Below are positions 12,601 through 24,500 of a stretch of DNA of 64,000 nt, one piece after another (within the stretch, counting starts at the first letter, position 1; each line of letters begins with the position of its first letter). Both the position numbers and the translations under genes were made by a program. Under the pieces are notes generated by a model that was not told the DNA's origin, did not search any database, and saw only the letters and a program-made list of their open reading frames with translations. Origin of the DNA: Rapana venosa (taxonomy: Eukaryota > Mollusca > Gastropoda > Neogastropoda > Muricidae). The DNA is taken from the NCBI GenBank assembly GCA_028751875.1, contig CM054151.1:38636370-38700369 (forward strand), read 5' to 3'.

Positions 12601-14565
12601 CTATATAATATTTACACTGCAGCTGTCACTGTTGCTGCTGCTACTACTACATCTAGTAGTACTACTGCTATTGCTGCTTCTGCTGCTGCTCTTACTATTA
12701 CTACTACTTTAAAAGAAATACTAAAATATGGAATTTATATGCTGCTGAGTCTTGTGATGTAAACAAATCAAATGACTCGCATTTAAATCATTTACATGCA
12801 TACTACTACAACTGCTAGAACTTAGTAGTACTGCTAGCTGCTGCTGCTACTACTACTACTGTACTTCTACTACTGCTACTACTACACTCTGTGTGTGTGT
12901 GTGTGTGTGTGCGTGCATACATGCATGTGTGGGTGTATGTGTGTGTACACGTGTGTGAGTGTGTGTGTGTGTGTGTGTGTATAGGAGAGAGAGGAAGAGA
13001 GAGTCAGTTGAAGTAAAAAATTTTATTTCTAGATGGTACATTGAATAAGCGATGTATAAAAATATGCTTCTCTCTATCTCTCTCTGTATGTGTGTGTATG
13101 CATGTGCACCTGCATGCATGTGTATGCACCTGTTTGTGTCTATCCATTATGAGCATTATCATTTCAGGGGCATGACCTGATGATACAACTTTATTGCAGT
13201 ATCCCTCTAGACATTTTGATCTTTCTACAAACAGTAGACTAGAACATACTATATATATATAGCTTGAAGATTCCAAATGAGATTTATAACACATTACAAT
13301 CATGATACAGTCACTGTTTCAGTTAAAAGCATTGTCACTCGGTTGCCATTGAACTCCAGTTGTAGTAAATGAAATCTGTGTCAATGAAGTGAGACTTTAT
13401 CATCATTTCATTCATAGTTTGTCAAGATGATAAAAAAACAACAAACTCGTTCACCAAGAAACCCACTTTCTGGTATTGGGACACTATTTAAAATTTGGTT
13501 ATGTAAGCTGATTATCATCTAATGTTATCACATTGTTTGGCTTTATCAGTCAACGGATTTTTACAGTGATAAGTGAAAGTTAGAGATGGGAGAAAGAGAG
13601 AGAGTGAGTCACCATATGAGTGTGGTTATCCGTGATTTACGGTTCTATGTGTGTGTGTGTGCTCGGTTATCAATGATATACTGTTCTATGTGTATGTGTG
13701 TGCTCACGCGTGTGCGTGCGCATGTGTGTGTTTGTGTAAGCATATGTGTGTGTGTTTGTGTGTGTGTGCATATGTGCAAAGCTGTCTTTTGTTTAGCACA
13801 TGTATGTGTGTGTGTAAGAATGAATAAGTTGCAGAGAGAATGAGAGAGTCCAACTTTTAAAACCAACTTGCTTTTAAATATCAACAGTGGAGACTTCGGC
13901 GTTATTCATACTTTAGATGACACTTAACATTCACAGTTGAGCTCATGTTGTTGATGAATCTTTCTCCTCATTTTCCTTAATTTTCTGTTCATTTTCACAC
14001 ACATTTTGTCCAGCATTCAGTAATTGCTGATTTTTCGGTTGGTATATTGTTTTTCAGGGTGTGACTCGCAGTCTGGCCTTTGCTGTAGCAGCATGTATTC
14101 TAGGCTCCTCATTCCAAGTGGGCTACAACACCTCTGTTGTCAACTCTCCAGCTGATGTAGGTTCTGGAATTAATGAGTAGTATTAGTACATGAATTACAG
14201 TGTTCATCCTTGTATGTTGTTGGAAAAAAATTTGGTGTCAGTTTTGTACGGTTGTATTTTAATCCAGCTTTTTTTTTCAAAGTATGTTTTATTTTATTTT
14301 GTTCTATCTGTGTTTCTCAGTGGCAGTATTTTTGTGCACCTTTGAATTGAACAAAAAATGTATTTCTTCCAGTCTCCTCTCCCCTCCCCCTTCTTTTTTT
14401 TGTTGGTTTTTGGGTTTTTTTGGTGTGTTTTTTTTAGGCCATTAGGTCTTTCCATGTTTTTCCCTCATTCTCTTAACAAGTCTCTTTTTGTAAGAAAAAA
14501 TACTATACATTTGATTATGTGCACAAACACACACACAAACACACACACACACACATGCACGCACG

Positions 14566-14613
<48 letters not shown>

Positions 14614-15282
14614 ACACACACACCACACACACACACACAAACACACACCTTACACACTACAAGTCTAAACCAATATTTTCGAATTTCCAGGTGATCAAAG
14701 ACTTCTACAACAGAACGTATGAAGAAAGAAATGACGAACCAATGCCAGAGAGTCTGATGACCCTGCTATGGGCTGTCACGGTTTCCTGCTACGCCGCTGG
14801 TGGCATGCTGGGAGGTCTTTCTGCCGGATACTGGGCTAACAGATATGGCAGGTAGGTCTTGGCTGTTGAGTAAACATTTACCTGTTTCGTAGTGTTTGTT
14901 TGTTTGTTTTATTTATAAATTTATTTGTTTGGGGGATATTGGAATAAGCACTCATGTGCTTTTTTTAATATTCTGTCTCCGTGTGCATGTGGTTTTGTCA
15001 ATTTTGTCGTCTGTTCCCACTGGCACAAACGACATACACTTCTGATAGATGGAACAGGTTTTAATGTGTGCGCAAAATGTCCTGCATATGTTTGCATATG
15101 GGAGTTTGGTTTCAAGTCTCATCAAAAGGACTTTTTGGGGTAGTGCAGTCAGTACTGGTGTTATCTCCAGGGGAAAAATCCTCTTGAATGCACATCTCAG
15201 TGCTGGTTTGAACCCAGGCTCAAACCCAGGCCATATCAGATCAGTGATTGCAATGCTCTAACCACCGGGCTATCCTGTACCA

Positions 15283-15318
<36 letters not shown>

Positions 15319-18300
15319 GTCTTATAAGCCATTCTGGAAAAAGACAGAACAATGGACCAAGAAGGCAGAAAATAGACAGGACGAAGGTCACAGAAAGAAA
15401 AGGAACACAATAGAAACAGACAGATGGATAGGAAAAAGGGAAGGCAGAAAATAGACAAGGAGAAGGTGACAGGAAGGAAAGGAACGCAATGACAAAGAAA
15501 GGAATAGAGGAAAAAGGAATTCCTAGCACAGAATTTCCGGCAGATGAAGATGCTGTTTATTCTAACAAGACCCCAGCATCCCCACAGAGGAAGTTGTAGA
15601 CATATGAAGACATAATCTGCAGACATATGAAGACATAATCTGCAGACATGACCATTCTTCAACGGCTACTGTTTTTGCACCAACAAAATTTGTGTGTGAT
15701 GCAGGAAAGGAGCGTTGCTGAGGAACAATGCTGTGGCGGTAGTGGCGGCCGCTCTGATGGGGTTTTCCCAGATGGCAAAGTCCTACGAGATGCTCATCAT
15801 TGGGAGGATTATCAGTGGTATCAATGCAGGTGAGAGGATTATACTATTGATGCAGGTAAGAGGATTATCAGTGGTATTGATGCAGGTAAGAGGATTATTA
15901 GTGGTAATGATGATCAGTGGTAGTAATGCAGGTGAGAAGGTTATCAGTGGTATTAATGCAGGGGAGAGGGTTATCAGTGGTAATGATGATCAGTGGTAGT
16001 AATGCAAGTGAGAGGGTTATCAGTGGTATTGATGCAGGTAAGAGGATTATCAGTGGTATTAATGCAGGTGAGAGGGTTATCAGTGGTATTGATGCAGGTA
16101 AGAGGGTTATCAGTGGTATTGATGATCACTGGTAGTAATGCAGGTGGGAGGAATATCAGTGGTATTGATGCAGGTAAGAGGATTATCAGTGGTATTGATG
16201 CAGGTGAGAGGGTTATCAGTGGTATTGATGCAGGTAAGAGGGTTATCAGTGGTATTGATGATCATCAGTGGTAGTAGTGCAGGTGAGAGGGTTATCAGTG
16301 GTATTGATGATCATCAGTGGTATTAATGCAGGTGAGAGGGTTATTAGTGGTATTGATGATCTGTGGTAGTAATGCAGGTGAGAGGGTTATCAGTGGTATT
16401 GATGATCAGTGGTAGTAATGCAGGTGAGAGGGTTATCAGTGGTATTGATGATCAGTAGTAGTAATGCAGGTGAGAGGGTTATCAGTGGTATTGATGATCA
16501 GTGGTAGTAATGCAGGTGAGAGGGTTATCAGTGGTATTGATGATGATCAGTGGTAGTAATGCAGGTGAGAGGGTTATCAGTGGTATTGATGATCAGTGGT
16601 ATTAATGATCAGTGGTATTAATGCAGGTGAGAGGGTTATCAGTGGTATTGATGATCATCAGTGGTAGTAATGCAGGTGAGAGGGTTATCAGTGGTATTGA
16701 TGATCAGTGGTAGTAATGCAGGTGAGAGGGTTATCAGTGGTATTGATGATCAGTGGTAGTAATGCAGGTGAGAGGGTTATCAGTGGTATTGATGATCAGT
16801 GGTATCGATGCAGGTAAGAGGGTTATCAGTGGTATTAATGATCAGTGGTAGTAATGCAGGTGAGAGGGTTATCTGTGGTATTGATGATCATCAGTGGTAG
16901 TAGTGCAGGTGAGAGGGTTATCAGTGGTATTGATGATCAGTGGTAGTAATGCAGGTGAGAGGGTTATCAGTGGTATTGATGCAGGTAAGAGGGTTATCAG
17001 TGGTATTGATGATCAGTAGTAGTAATGCAGGTGAGAGGGTTATCAGTGGTATTGATAATCAGTGGTATCGATGCAGGTGAGAGGATTATTAGTGGTATTA
17101 ATGATCACTGGTAGTAATGCAGGTGAGAGGGTTATCAGTGGTATTGATGATCAGTGGTAGTAATGCAGGTGAGAGGGTTATCAGTGGTATTGATGATCAG
17201 TGGTATCAATGCAGGTGAGAGGATTATTAGTGGTATTAATGATCAGTGGTAGTAAGGCAGGTGAGAGGATTATCAGTAGTATTGATGCAGGTGAGAGGGT
17301 TATCAGTAGTATTGATGATCAGTGATAGTAATGCAGGTGAGAGGGTTATCAGTGGTATTAATGATCAGTGGTAGTAATGCAGGTGAGAGGGTTATCAGTG
17401 GTATTGATGATCAGTGGTAGTAATGCAGGTGAGAGGATTATTAGTGGTATTAATGATCAGTGGTAGTAATGCAGGTGAGAGGGTTATCAGTGGTATTGAT
17501 GATCAGTAGTAGTAATGCAGGTGAGAGGGTTATCAGTGGTATTGATGATGATCAGTAGTAGTAATGCAGGTGAGAGGGTTATCAGTGGTATTGATGATCA
17601 GTGGTAGTAATGCAGGTGAGAGGGTTATCAGTGGTATTGATGATCAGTGGTAGTAATGCAGGTGAGAGGGTTATCAGTGGTATTGATGATCAGTAGTAGT
17701 AATGCAGGTGAGAGGGTTATCACTGGTATTGATGATCAGTGGTAGTAATGCAGGTGAGAGGGTTATCAGTGGTATTAATGCAGGTGAGAGGGTTATCAGT
17801 GGTATTGATGATCAGTGGTAGTAATGCAGGTGAGAGGATTATTAGTGGTATTGATGATGATCAGTAGTAGTAATGCAGGTGAGAGGGTTATCAGTGGTAT
17901 TGATGATGATCAGTAGTAGTAATGCAGGTGAGAGGGTTATCAGTGGTATTGATGATGTTCAGTAGTAGTAATGCAGGTGGGAGGGTTATCAGTGGTATTG
18001 ATGATGATCAGTAGTAGTAATGCAGGTGAGAGGGTTATCAGTGGTATTGATGATCAGTGGTAGTAATGCAGGTGAGAGGAATATTAGTGGTATTGATGAT
18101 GATCAGTGGTAGTAATGCAGGTGAGAGGGTTATCAGTGGTATTGATGATCAGTAGTAGTAATGCAGGTGAGAAGGTTATCAGTGGTATTGATGATCAGTA
18201 GTAGTAATGCAGGTGAGAGGGTTATCAGTGGTATTGATGATGATCAGTAGTAGTAATGCAGGTGAGAGGGTTATCAGTGGTATGAACGCATGTGAGATTA

Positions 18301-21300
18301 TCAGTGTTGTCATTGTAGGTAATTTTCAGTAGATTTGACAGATTTGCCTTAAGTGATTTACTGGAATCCTACAAGTCCAGCTAATTGACAATCTTCATTG
18401 ATAAATCAACAGCGAAAACATGTTTGTCACTGTGTTGTGTGTGGGTAAAACAAATAATCACGTCATGAAACAAATACATCAAAAACAGGAAAAACTTCCT
18501 TTTTTTTTTTGGTAATAGATGGTGCTTCACTTGGGTTTGACCGCTTTTCGTACAAATTGCAGCCCGGATTTCATGCAGAGATGAGAATTCTGCCATGAAT
18601 GAAAGCTGTAAAGAAAACCAATCAGTACCATACATTGATACTACAATACACTTGTTCTGGGTTTACAGAAGGATTCCAAAGTTGATGAGGTTACTGGTGA
18701 GGAGGGTAGGTAAGATAGGCTGAGAAGGACATTCATTTCCACTTTTGTTCAGCAAAGTTCTCGTTTAATTTCCTGAAAAATTAATGTGAGTTTTATCATT
18801 TGTTCTTTACACAGCTGTCAGGTTCCCCCACTTTCAGCTATTCTCAGCTGCTGACCATTTCTTCCAAGTTGGTGCTAATCATAGCAATCCAGTCCAATCC
18901 TGTTGTTTATAGCCCTGTCAACCACAAAGGTCATATTGCAGAAACTGACCACTGCTGGACTTGATAAAAGGAAGGTGCTGATTTAAGTACTTGGCCTTGG
19001 ACCCATGACTGAGTTATGCTGGATTTGTGTGCTGTGTTTGTCGTACAGGTGTGAATTCAGGTGTGGCTCCATTGTACCTGTCTGAGATATCTCCTGTGGC
19101 ACTGCGAGGCTTGTGTGGCACGTTTAACCAGATCGCCATTTGCTTTGGGACTGTGATTGGTGAGGTGACAGGTCTGGAGGTGTTGCTAGGAACAGAGTCT
19201 TTGTGGCCCATTGCTGTAGGTGAGTGAAGGTGTGTGCGTGTGTGTGTGTGTGCGTGCATGGGTGTGGGTGTGTGTAATTGTGTGTGTGTGCATGCATGCA
19301 TGTGTGTGTGCGTGTGAGTGTGTGTGTGTGTGTGTGAGTGATATTGTCTTCAGTCTTTTGTTTGTTCAATAGAAATGATAGACAATGGAAAGTGTGTGCA
19401 TGCGCACGTGTGCACATGTGGGTCAAGTCAAGTCAAACTTTTATTTTCAGATGGTACATTGAATAAGCAGTGCATTTGCTTTTTTTTATCAAGCCATCTA
19501 TCTAAAGAAAAAAAAGCGAGAAAAAAAGATAATGTATATATATTTTTAAATATTTTATTCTTTTATATCGAGGATAATGGAATAAGCACTTATGTGCTTT
19601 TTTACATCCAGTCCCCGTGTGTATGCGGATTTGTGAATTCTGTCATCTGTTCCCACCGGCACACAATGGCCTACTCTTACGAAAAGCGGAACAGGATTTA
19701 ACGTGTGCGCAAGATGTTCTGCGTGCGTTCGCACACGGGACCTCGGTTTATAGTCTCATCCGAAGAATCAAGAAAAGACAGTAGCATATGCATGTATGGA
19801 ATTAAAAACAAAACAAAAACCCCAGGTGTGTGTGTGTGTGTGAGATTGTCTGTTCAATAGAAATGATAGACGATGTAAAGTGTGTGTATATGTGTGTATG
19901 AGTGAATGAGTGTGTGTGTGTATGTGTGTGTATGTTTGTGTGTGTGTGCATGAGAGAGCGAGAGAGAGAGAGAGAGAGTGTGTATGCATGCTAATTTTCA
20001 TAATGCATATGATTGTGTGTGTGTGTCTGCGTCTGTGCATATGTGTCCGTACATATGTGTCTGTGCATATATCTATATGTAATAAATTCCTGCACAAATG
20101 ATCATACATATATATACATTCAGTCATGTTGTTCAAACCTCTGTTCATGACTTCAGGTTTCACCATAGTACCAGTGGTGTTCCAGCTGCTGACCTTACCA
20201 TCATGTCCTGAGGCACCTCGCTTTCTACTGGTGGTCCACAATGAAGATGATGAGGCAGAGAAAGGTCTGTTTGTGTCTCCACTGCGGTAGCTTAGGCTGG
20301 GTTGGATTTATTTTTTTAATTTAATTTTATTCTTTTATATCGAGGATAGTGGAATAAGCATATATGTGCTTTTTTTACATCCTGTCCCTGTGTGTATGCG
20401 GTTTTGTAAATTCTGTCATTTGTTCCCACCGGCACACAATGGCCTACTCTTATGAAAAGCGGAACAGGATTTAACATGTGCGCAAGATGTTTTGCGTGGA
20501 TTTGAGTATGGAGTGGTGTGGTGGTGTGTGTGGCGTGGCGTGGTGCGGTGTGTGGTTTGGTAGTGTGAATTGGTGAGGTGTGGTGTGATGTGATGAGGTG
20601 TGGTTTGAGGTGTGGTGTGGTATTGTGTGTGGTGTGGTGGTGGTATGGTGTGGTGTGGTGTGATGTGGTGTGGTGTGGTGATGTTAGGTGTTGTGTGGTG
20701 TGGTGTGGTGATGTGTGGTGTGGTGTGGTGAGGTATAGTGTGGTAATACTGGTATGGTATTGTGTGGTGTGGTGTGGTGATGTGTGGTGTGGTGTGGTGA
20801 GGTGTGGTGAGGTATGGTGTGGTATGGTATTGTGTGGTATGGTATTATGTCTTGTGGTGTGGTGTGATGAGGTGTGGTGTGCTGTGGAGTGATGTGATGA
20901 GGTGTGCTGGGGTGTGCTGTGGTACCTTCATGTTCTAAAAGCATCCATTTTTCAGCTTGTTCTTTACAGTCAAGATCTGTTTTCACTTCAGTAGCTTGTG
21001 ATGGGTTGGGTTGGGGTAGGTGGTGTTGGGTGTGGCGTGGTGTGGTTTGGTATGGTGTGGTGGTGGTGAGGTGTGGTGTGGTGAAGTGAGGTGAGGTGTG
21101 GTACAATGTGGGTGGTGTTGGGTGTGATGTGAAGTGTGGTGTGGTGTGGTGTGTCATGTGATGTGATGTTAGGTTTTGTGATGTGGTGTCATTGTCATGT
21201 ATTGTGCTGTAGTGTATTGTATTAAATTGTTGTTGTGCTGTTGAAAATGTCTTTTTCAATGCAGATTGTGCATACAATGTTAAAAGTTTATATTGTTTCA

Positions 21301-21558
21301 TTACATAATCCATGTCCCAAAAAGGGGTCATACCATCATAGGCTAATCAAATCTTGAGCCTTGTTGCCTTGTAATGTGTTGAAATTTTTCATGCAGTTAT
21401 TTGTTGTGTTGTATTGTGTTGTTCCATTTTTTATTTTGAAATTCTGTTATTTCTCTGCTTTTTAAATTATCATACATCATGGAATTTTTCTGATTTGTCA
21501 ATGAAATTTCAATGTAAATTTTCTTATCCGATTTTGTGTGTGTGCGTGTGCATGTGCA

Positions 21559-21597
<39 letters not shown>

Positions 21598-24500
21598 TAT
21601 CTTCAGTTTAACGTCTATTCACATTTAGTAATTTTAGACGGGAAAAGGTAATTTAAACAAGAGAATGCAAACAATAACCGAAAAAATCCCAGATAACAGT
21701 ACAGAATAAAAACTAACTTTAACATACTACAAAAACTGAATTATCGGACTTCTTATCAATCCTAACACAATGTCCAACAGTAACGATGGTTCAGACAAAA
21801 TCTGATCCAGTGACAAACTTGGTACAGCAGGTAAAAAATGCTTTTAAATGTCCACAATCAAAAATAACATGACTATTGGTAATCTTCTCCCCCCAAATAC
21901 AGTTTACATCTTTCACATATTTTGTTCTGAAAGCATTTAGTTTAAATCTGTACATAAGGGATAACATATTTCTGCGATTATACCAACCACAGACTTTGTT
22001 AGAAATGAAAGCAGTTTGAAAATCTCTCACATTGTGTGTGTGTGTGTGTGTGTGTGCAGGGTTGGTGTGGCTGAGGGGAACAGAGGATGTGGGAGAAGAA
22101 CTAGAAGAGTTGAGGAGGGAAGCTGCTGAACAACGGAATGCTGTCAAGGTATTTGTGTGTGTGTGTTCACACACTCACACTATTTAACTTGTATGTGTCA
22201 TTCAGTGCTTTTTTTTAAAAGGAGTTTGTGTGAGAAAGAAGAAAGTTACAAGTCTGGTCCTTCAAGTACCTTATATGTGCCACCTTGTGAAATATCTTCC
22301 ATGAGCATAACCTTTGTCTGTAACACGAGGGCTGAGGAGTCCATCAAAGGAGAGTTCCCCCTAGAGTCGACATAGTCTTCTTCAAACACTCAAGACAGCA
22401 ACAATTGTGTGTTGCGCTACCGTCAAGTGCCTGACAAGTCAGGCCCAGCATATCTGACTTCAGCTTGGGAGAGAATTGTTATCTTTTGTCGTTTTGAATA
22501 TTCCTGGAAAAAAGGCAGGAAAATGGACCAAGAAGGTAGAAAGTAGACAAGAAGGAGGTGACAGGAACAAAAACGAACAAGGCGGAAATGAAGAGCGGGG
22601 TAGAAAAGATGGAATTCCTAGCACAGAATTTCAGGATGCTATTTATACTGACAGGCACTCGGCACCCCCATGGGGAAAATTAGAGTTCCCCATCTGTTCC
22701 CAAGGGAAAGACTACAGATCAAGATCCTGTGTGTAAGTGCCTCGTAACAATGTATGCGCACGTTCAATAACTCACCATCCACCTTCAGTGCAAGAGTAGG
22801 ACAGACACAGCTAGTGGTATGGAGGACATCAAGATACCCACCATGCCACCTGCAACATGGAGAAAGATACAAATACTTTTTAAAAAAATCTCAGAAACAA
22901 GAAATCCATGCGGGTAACGAGCATAGGTGAAAAGAGTCAACAAGAACACATTTGTCACATAACACAGCACAGATTGATATCAGAGTCTTGGCTAGGCCAG
23001 GTCAACCTGTCCAAAATGCTTCCTGAAATTGCCAGTGCCTTGCCAAAATGACACCTCATGAAGTAAAGGAAAGAGGCCAGTAAGATTCACTAAAGCTGTC
23101 CCCAAAGTTGGAATGCAGCTACCTCAATGGTGGGCAAAAATGGCCACATTCTCCAAAAAGTCTCACTATTTGTGAACCTCTGAGGTCTAGCTGAGGAATG
23201 GCAACAAAAACCCAAATCAGGCTGTCTCTCTTTTTTCATCTCAAATTGTTAACATTGTGTCTGTTGTTTTTCTTTTTGGTTTTAACCTAAAGATGTTTTT
23301 TTCCTGCAGTTCCTTGTCAAAGACCTGTTTCGGAATCCAGAGCTACGATGGCCACTTGTTATCAGTGTGGTGCTCATGATGGCTCAGCAGTTCTCTGGAA
23401 TTAATGCTGTAAGTATGCCCTGTGTGTCTGTGTCTGTGTGGGTGGGGTGCATGCATGCGTGTGTGTTTAAGTTCTTGGGGCCAGAAAATGAACTTACAAA
23501 ACCTCTGGATATCAACTTTTCCTGATTTTTCTTGACAAAAATTCTGAAAATGAAGTTGAAAGTTTCCATTCAGAGCTATACTGTGAATATTGTGTGTGAT
23601 TCAATTTGTGTTTAGTTTACCAAACCGCTGCCTGAGTAGCACAGGAATTAACTACACTATCACTTTAAAAAAACACACCCAAAAAACCCCACTATCATGT
23701 TAATGTTGTGGGTTATAAATTTGAGCTTAACAAACCTAGCTTAAAATTGCAGGTTGTTTTACTACCCTTTCACTTAACTGTTACAGGCTAAAGAATAACT
23801 CTGATTCAAGGGATCTTTGCTTCAGTTACAGATAATTCATACTGTCCTATGACATACAGACTGCAGGTAAAACAAAATCGTACATAACATACTCGTGCTT
23901 TAATTGCAGGTGATCTATTACTCCACCACAGTATTTGAAGGTGCAGGGTTGTCAAAAGATGTTTCCCAGTATGCAACAGTAGCCACAGGGGCAGTCAACG
24001 TGGGCTGGACATTTGTGTCGGCCGCTCTGATGGATAGGCTCGGACGTCGCACACTGATGATCACCGGGCTGGGTGGAATGTTCACCTTTACTGTTGTGTT
24101 AACTGTCGCTTTAGTGTGCCAGGTATGTATGTGGGTTTTTTAAGAACACAAACTTCCATGCTGCACATGTGCATCCAAGCTTGGCTGCCAAACCAAACCA
24201 CAAGCGATCAGCAATAGGTTTGGCTCGGCAGCCAAGTTGAGATGCAGTTGTGGGACATGGTAATTGTGTTTTACCAAAAGGGGGTTTGGTAAGTAAGCAG
24301 ACAAATTAACAAACAAGCTCCATTACTTGTTATTTTTGTTTGTTCAGTATTTTGTAGACCATTGATATCACTGATGTAACAAGCCTGTCATAATGTTTAT
24401 ATCTGCTGGGTTGTTGATTTTAGTCGTTGTGTTCCATGTTTGTGTGTGTGTGTGTGTGTGTGTAAAAAAAAGGAAAAGGTAAAGGAGTCCCATAACCTAT

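Noticed and set aside
14358..14855. 165-codon plus-strand frame as a first GLUT exon
   Set aside because: Only its last part (14691-14851) is exon. The rest is T-rich intron and a (CA)n tract, and the exon at 14058-14156 joins exactly at 14691.
15715..16326. Open frames running through the minisatellite
   Set aside because: They are exon readthrough and repeat units. The next GLUT exon joins in phase only from 15829, so they are intron sequence unless decoy donors prove to be used.
20684..21331. 215-codon minus-strand open frame rich in His, Thr and Pro
   Set aside because: It is a translation of the GTGGT array and has no non-repeat coding content.
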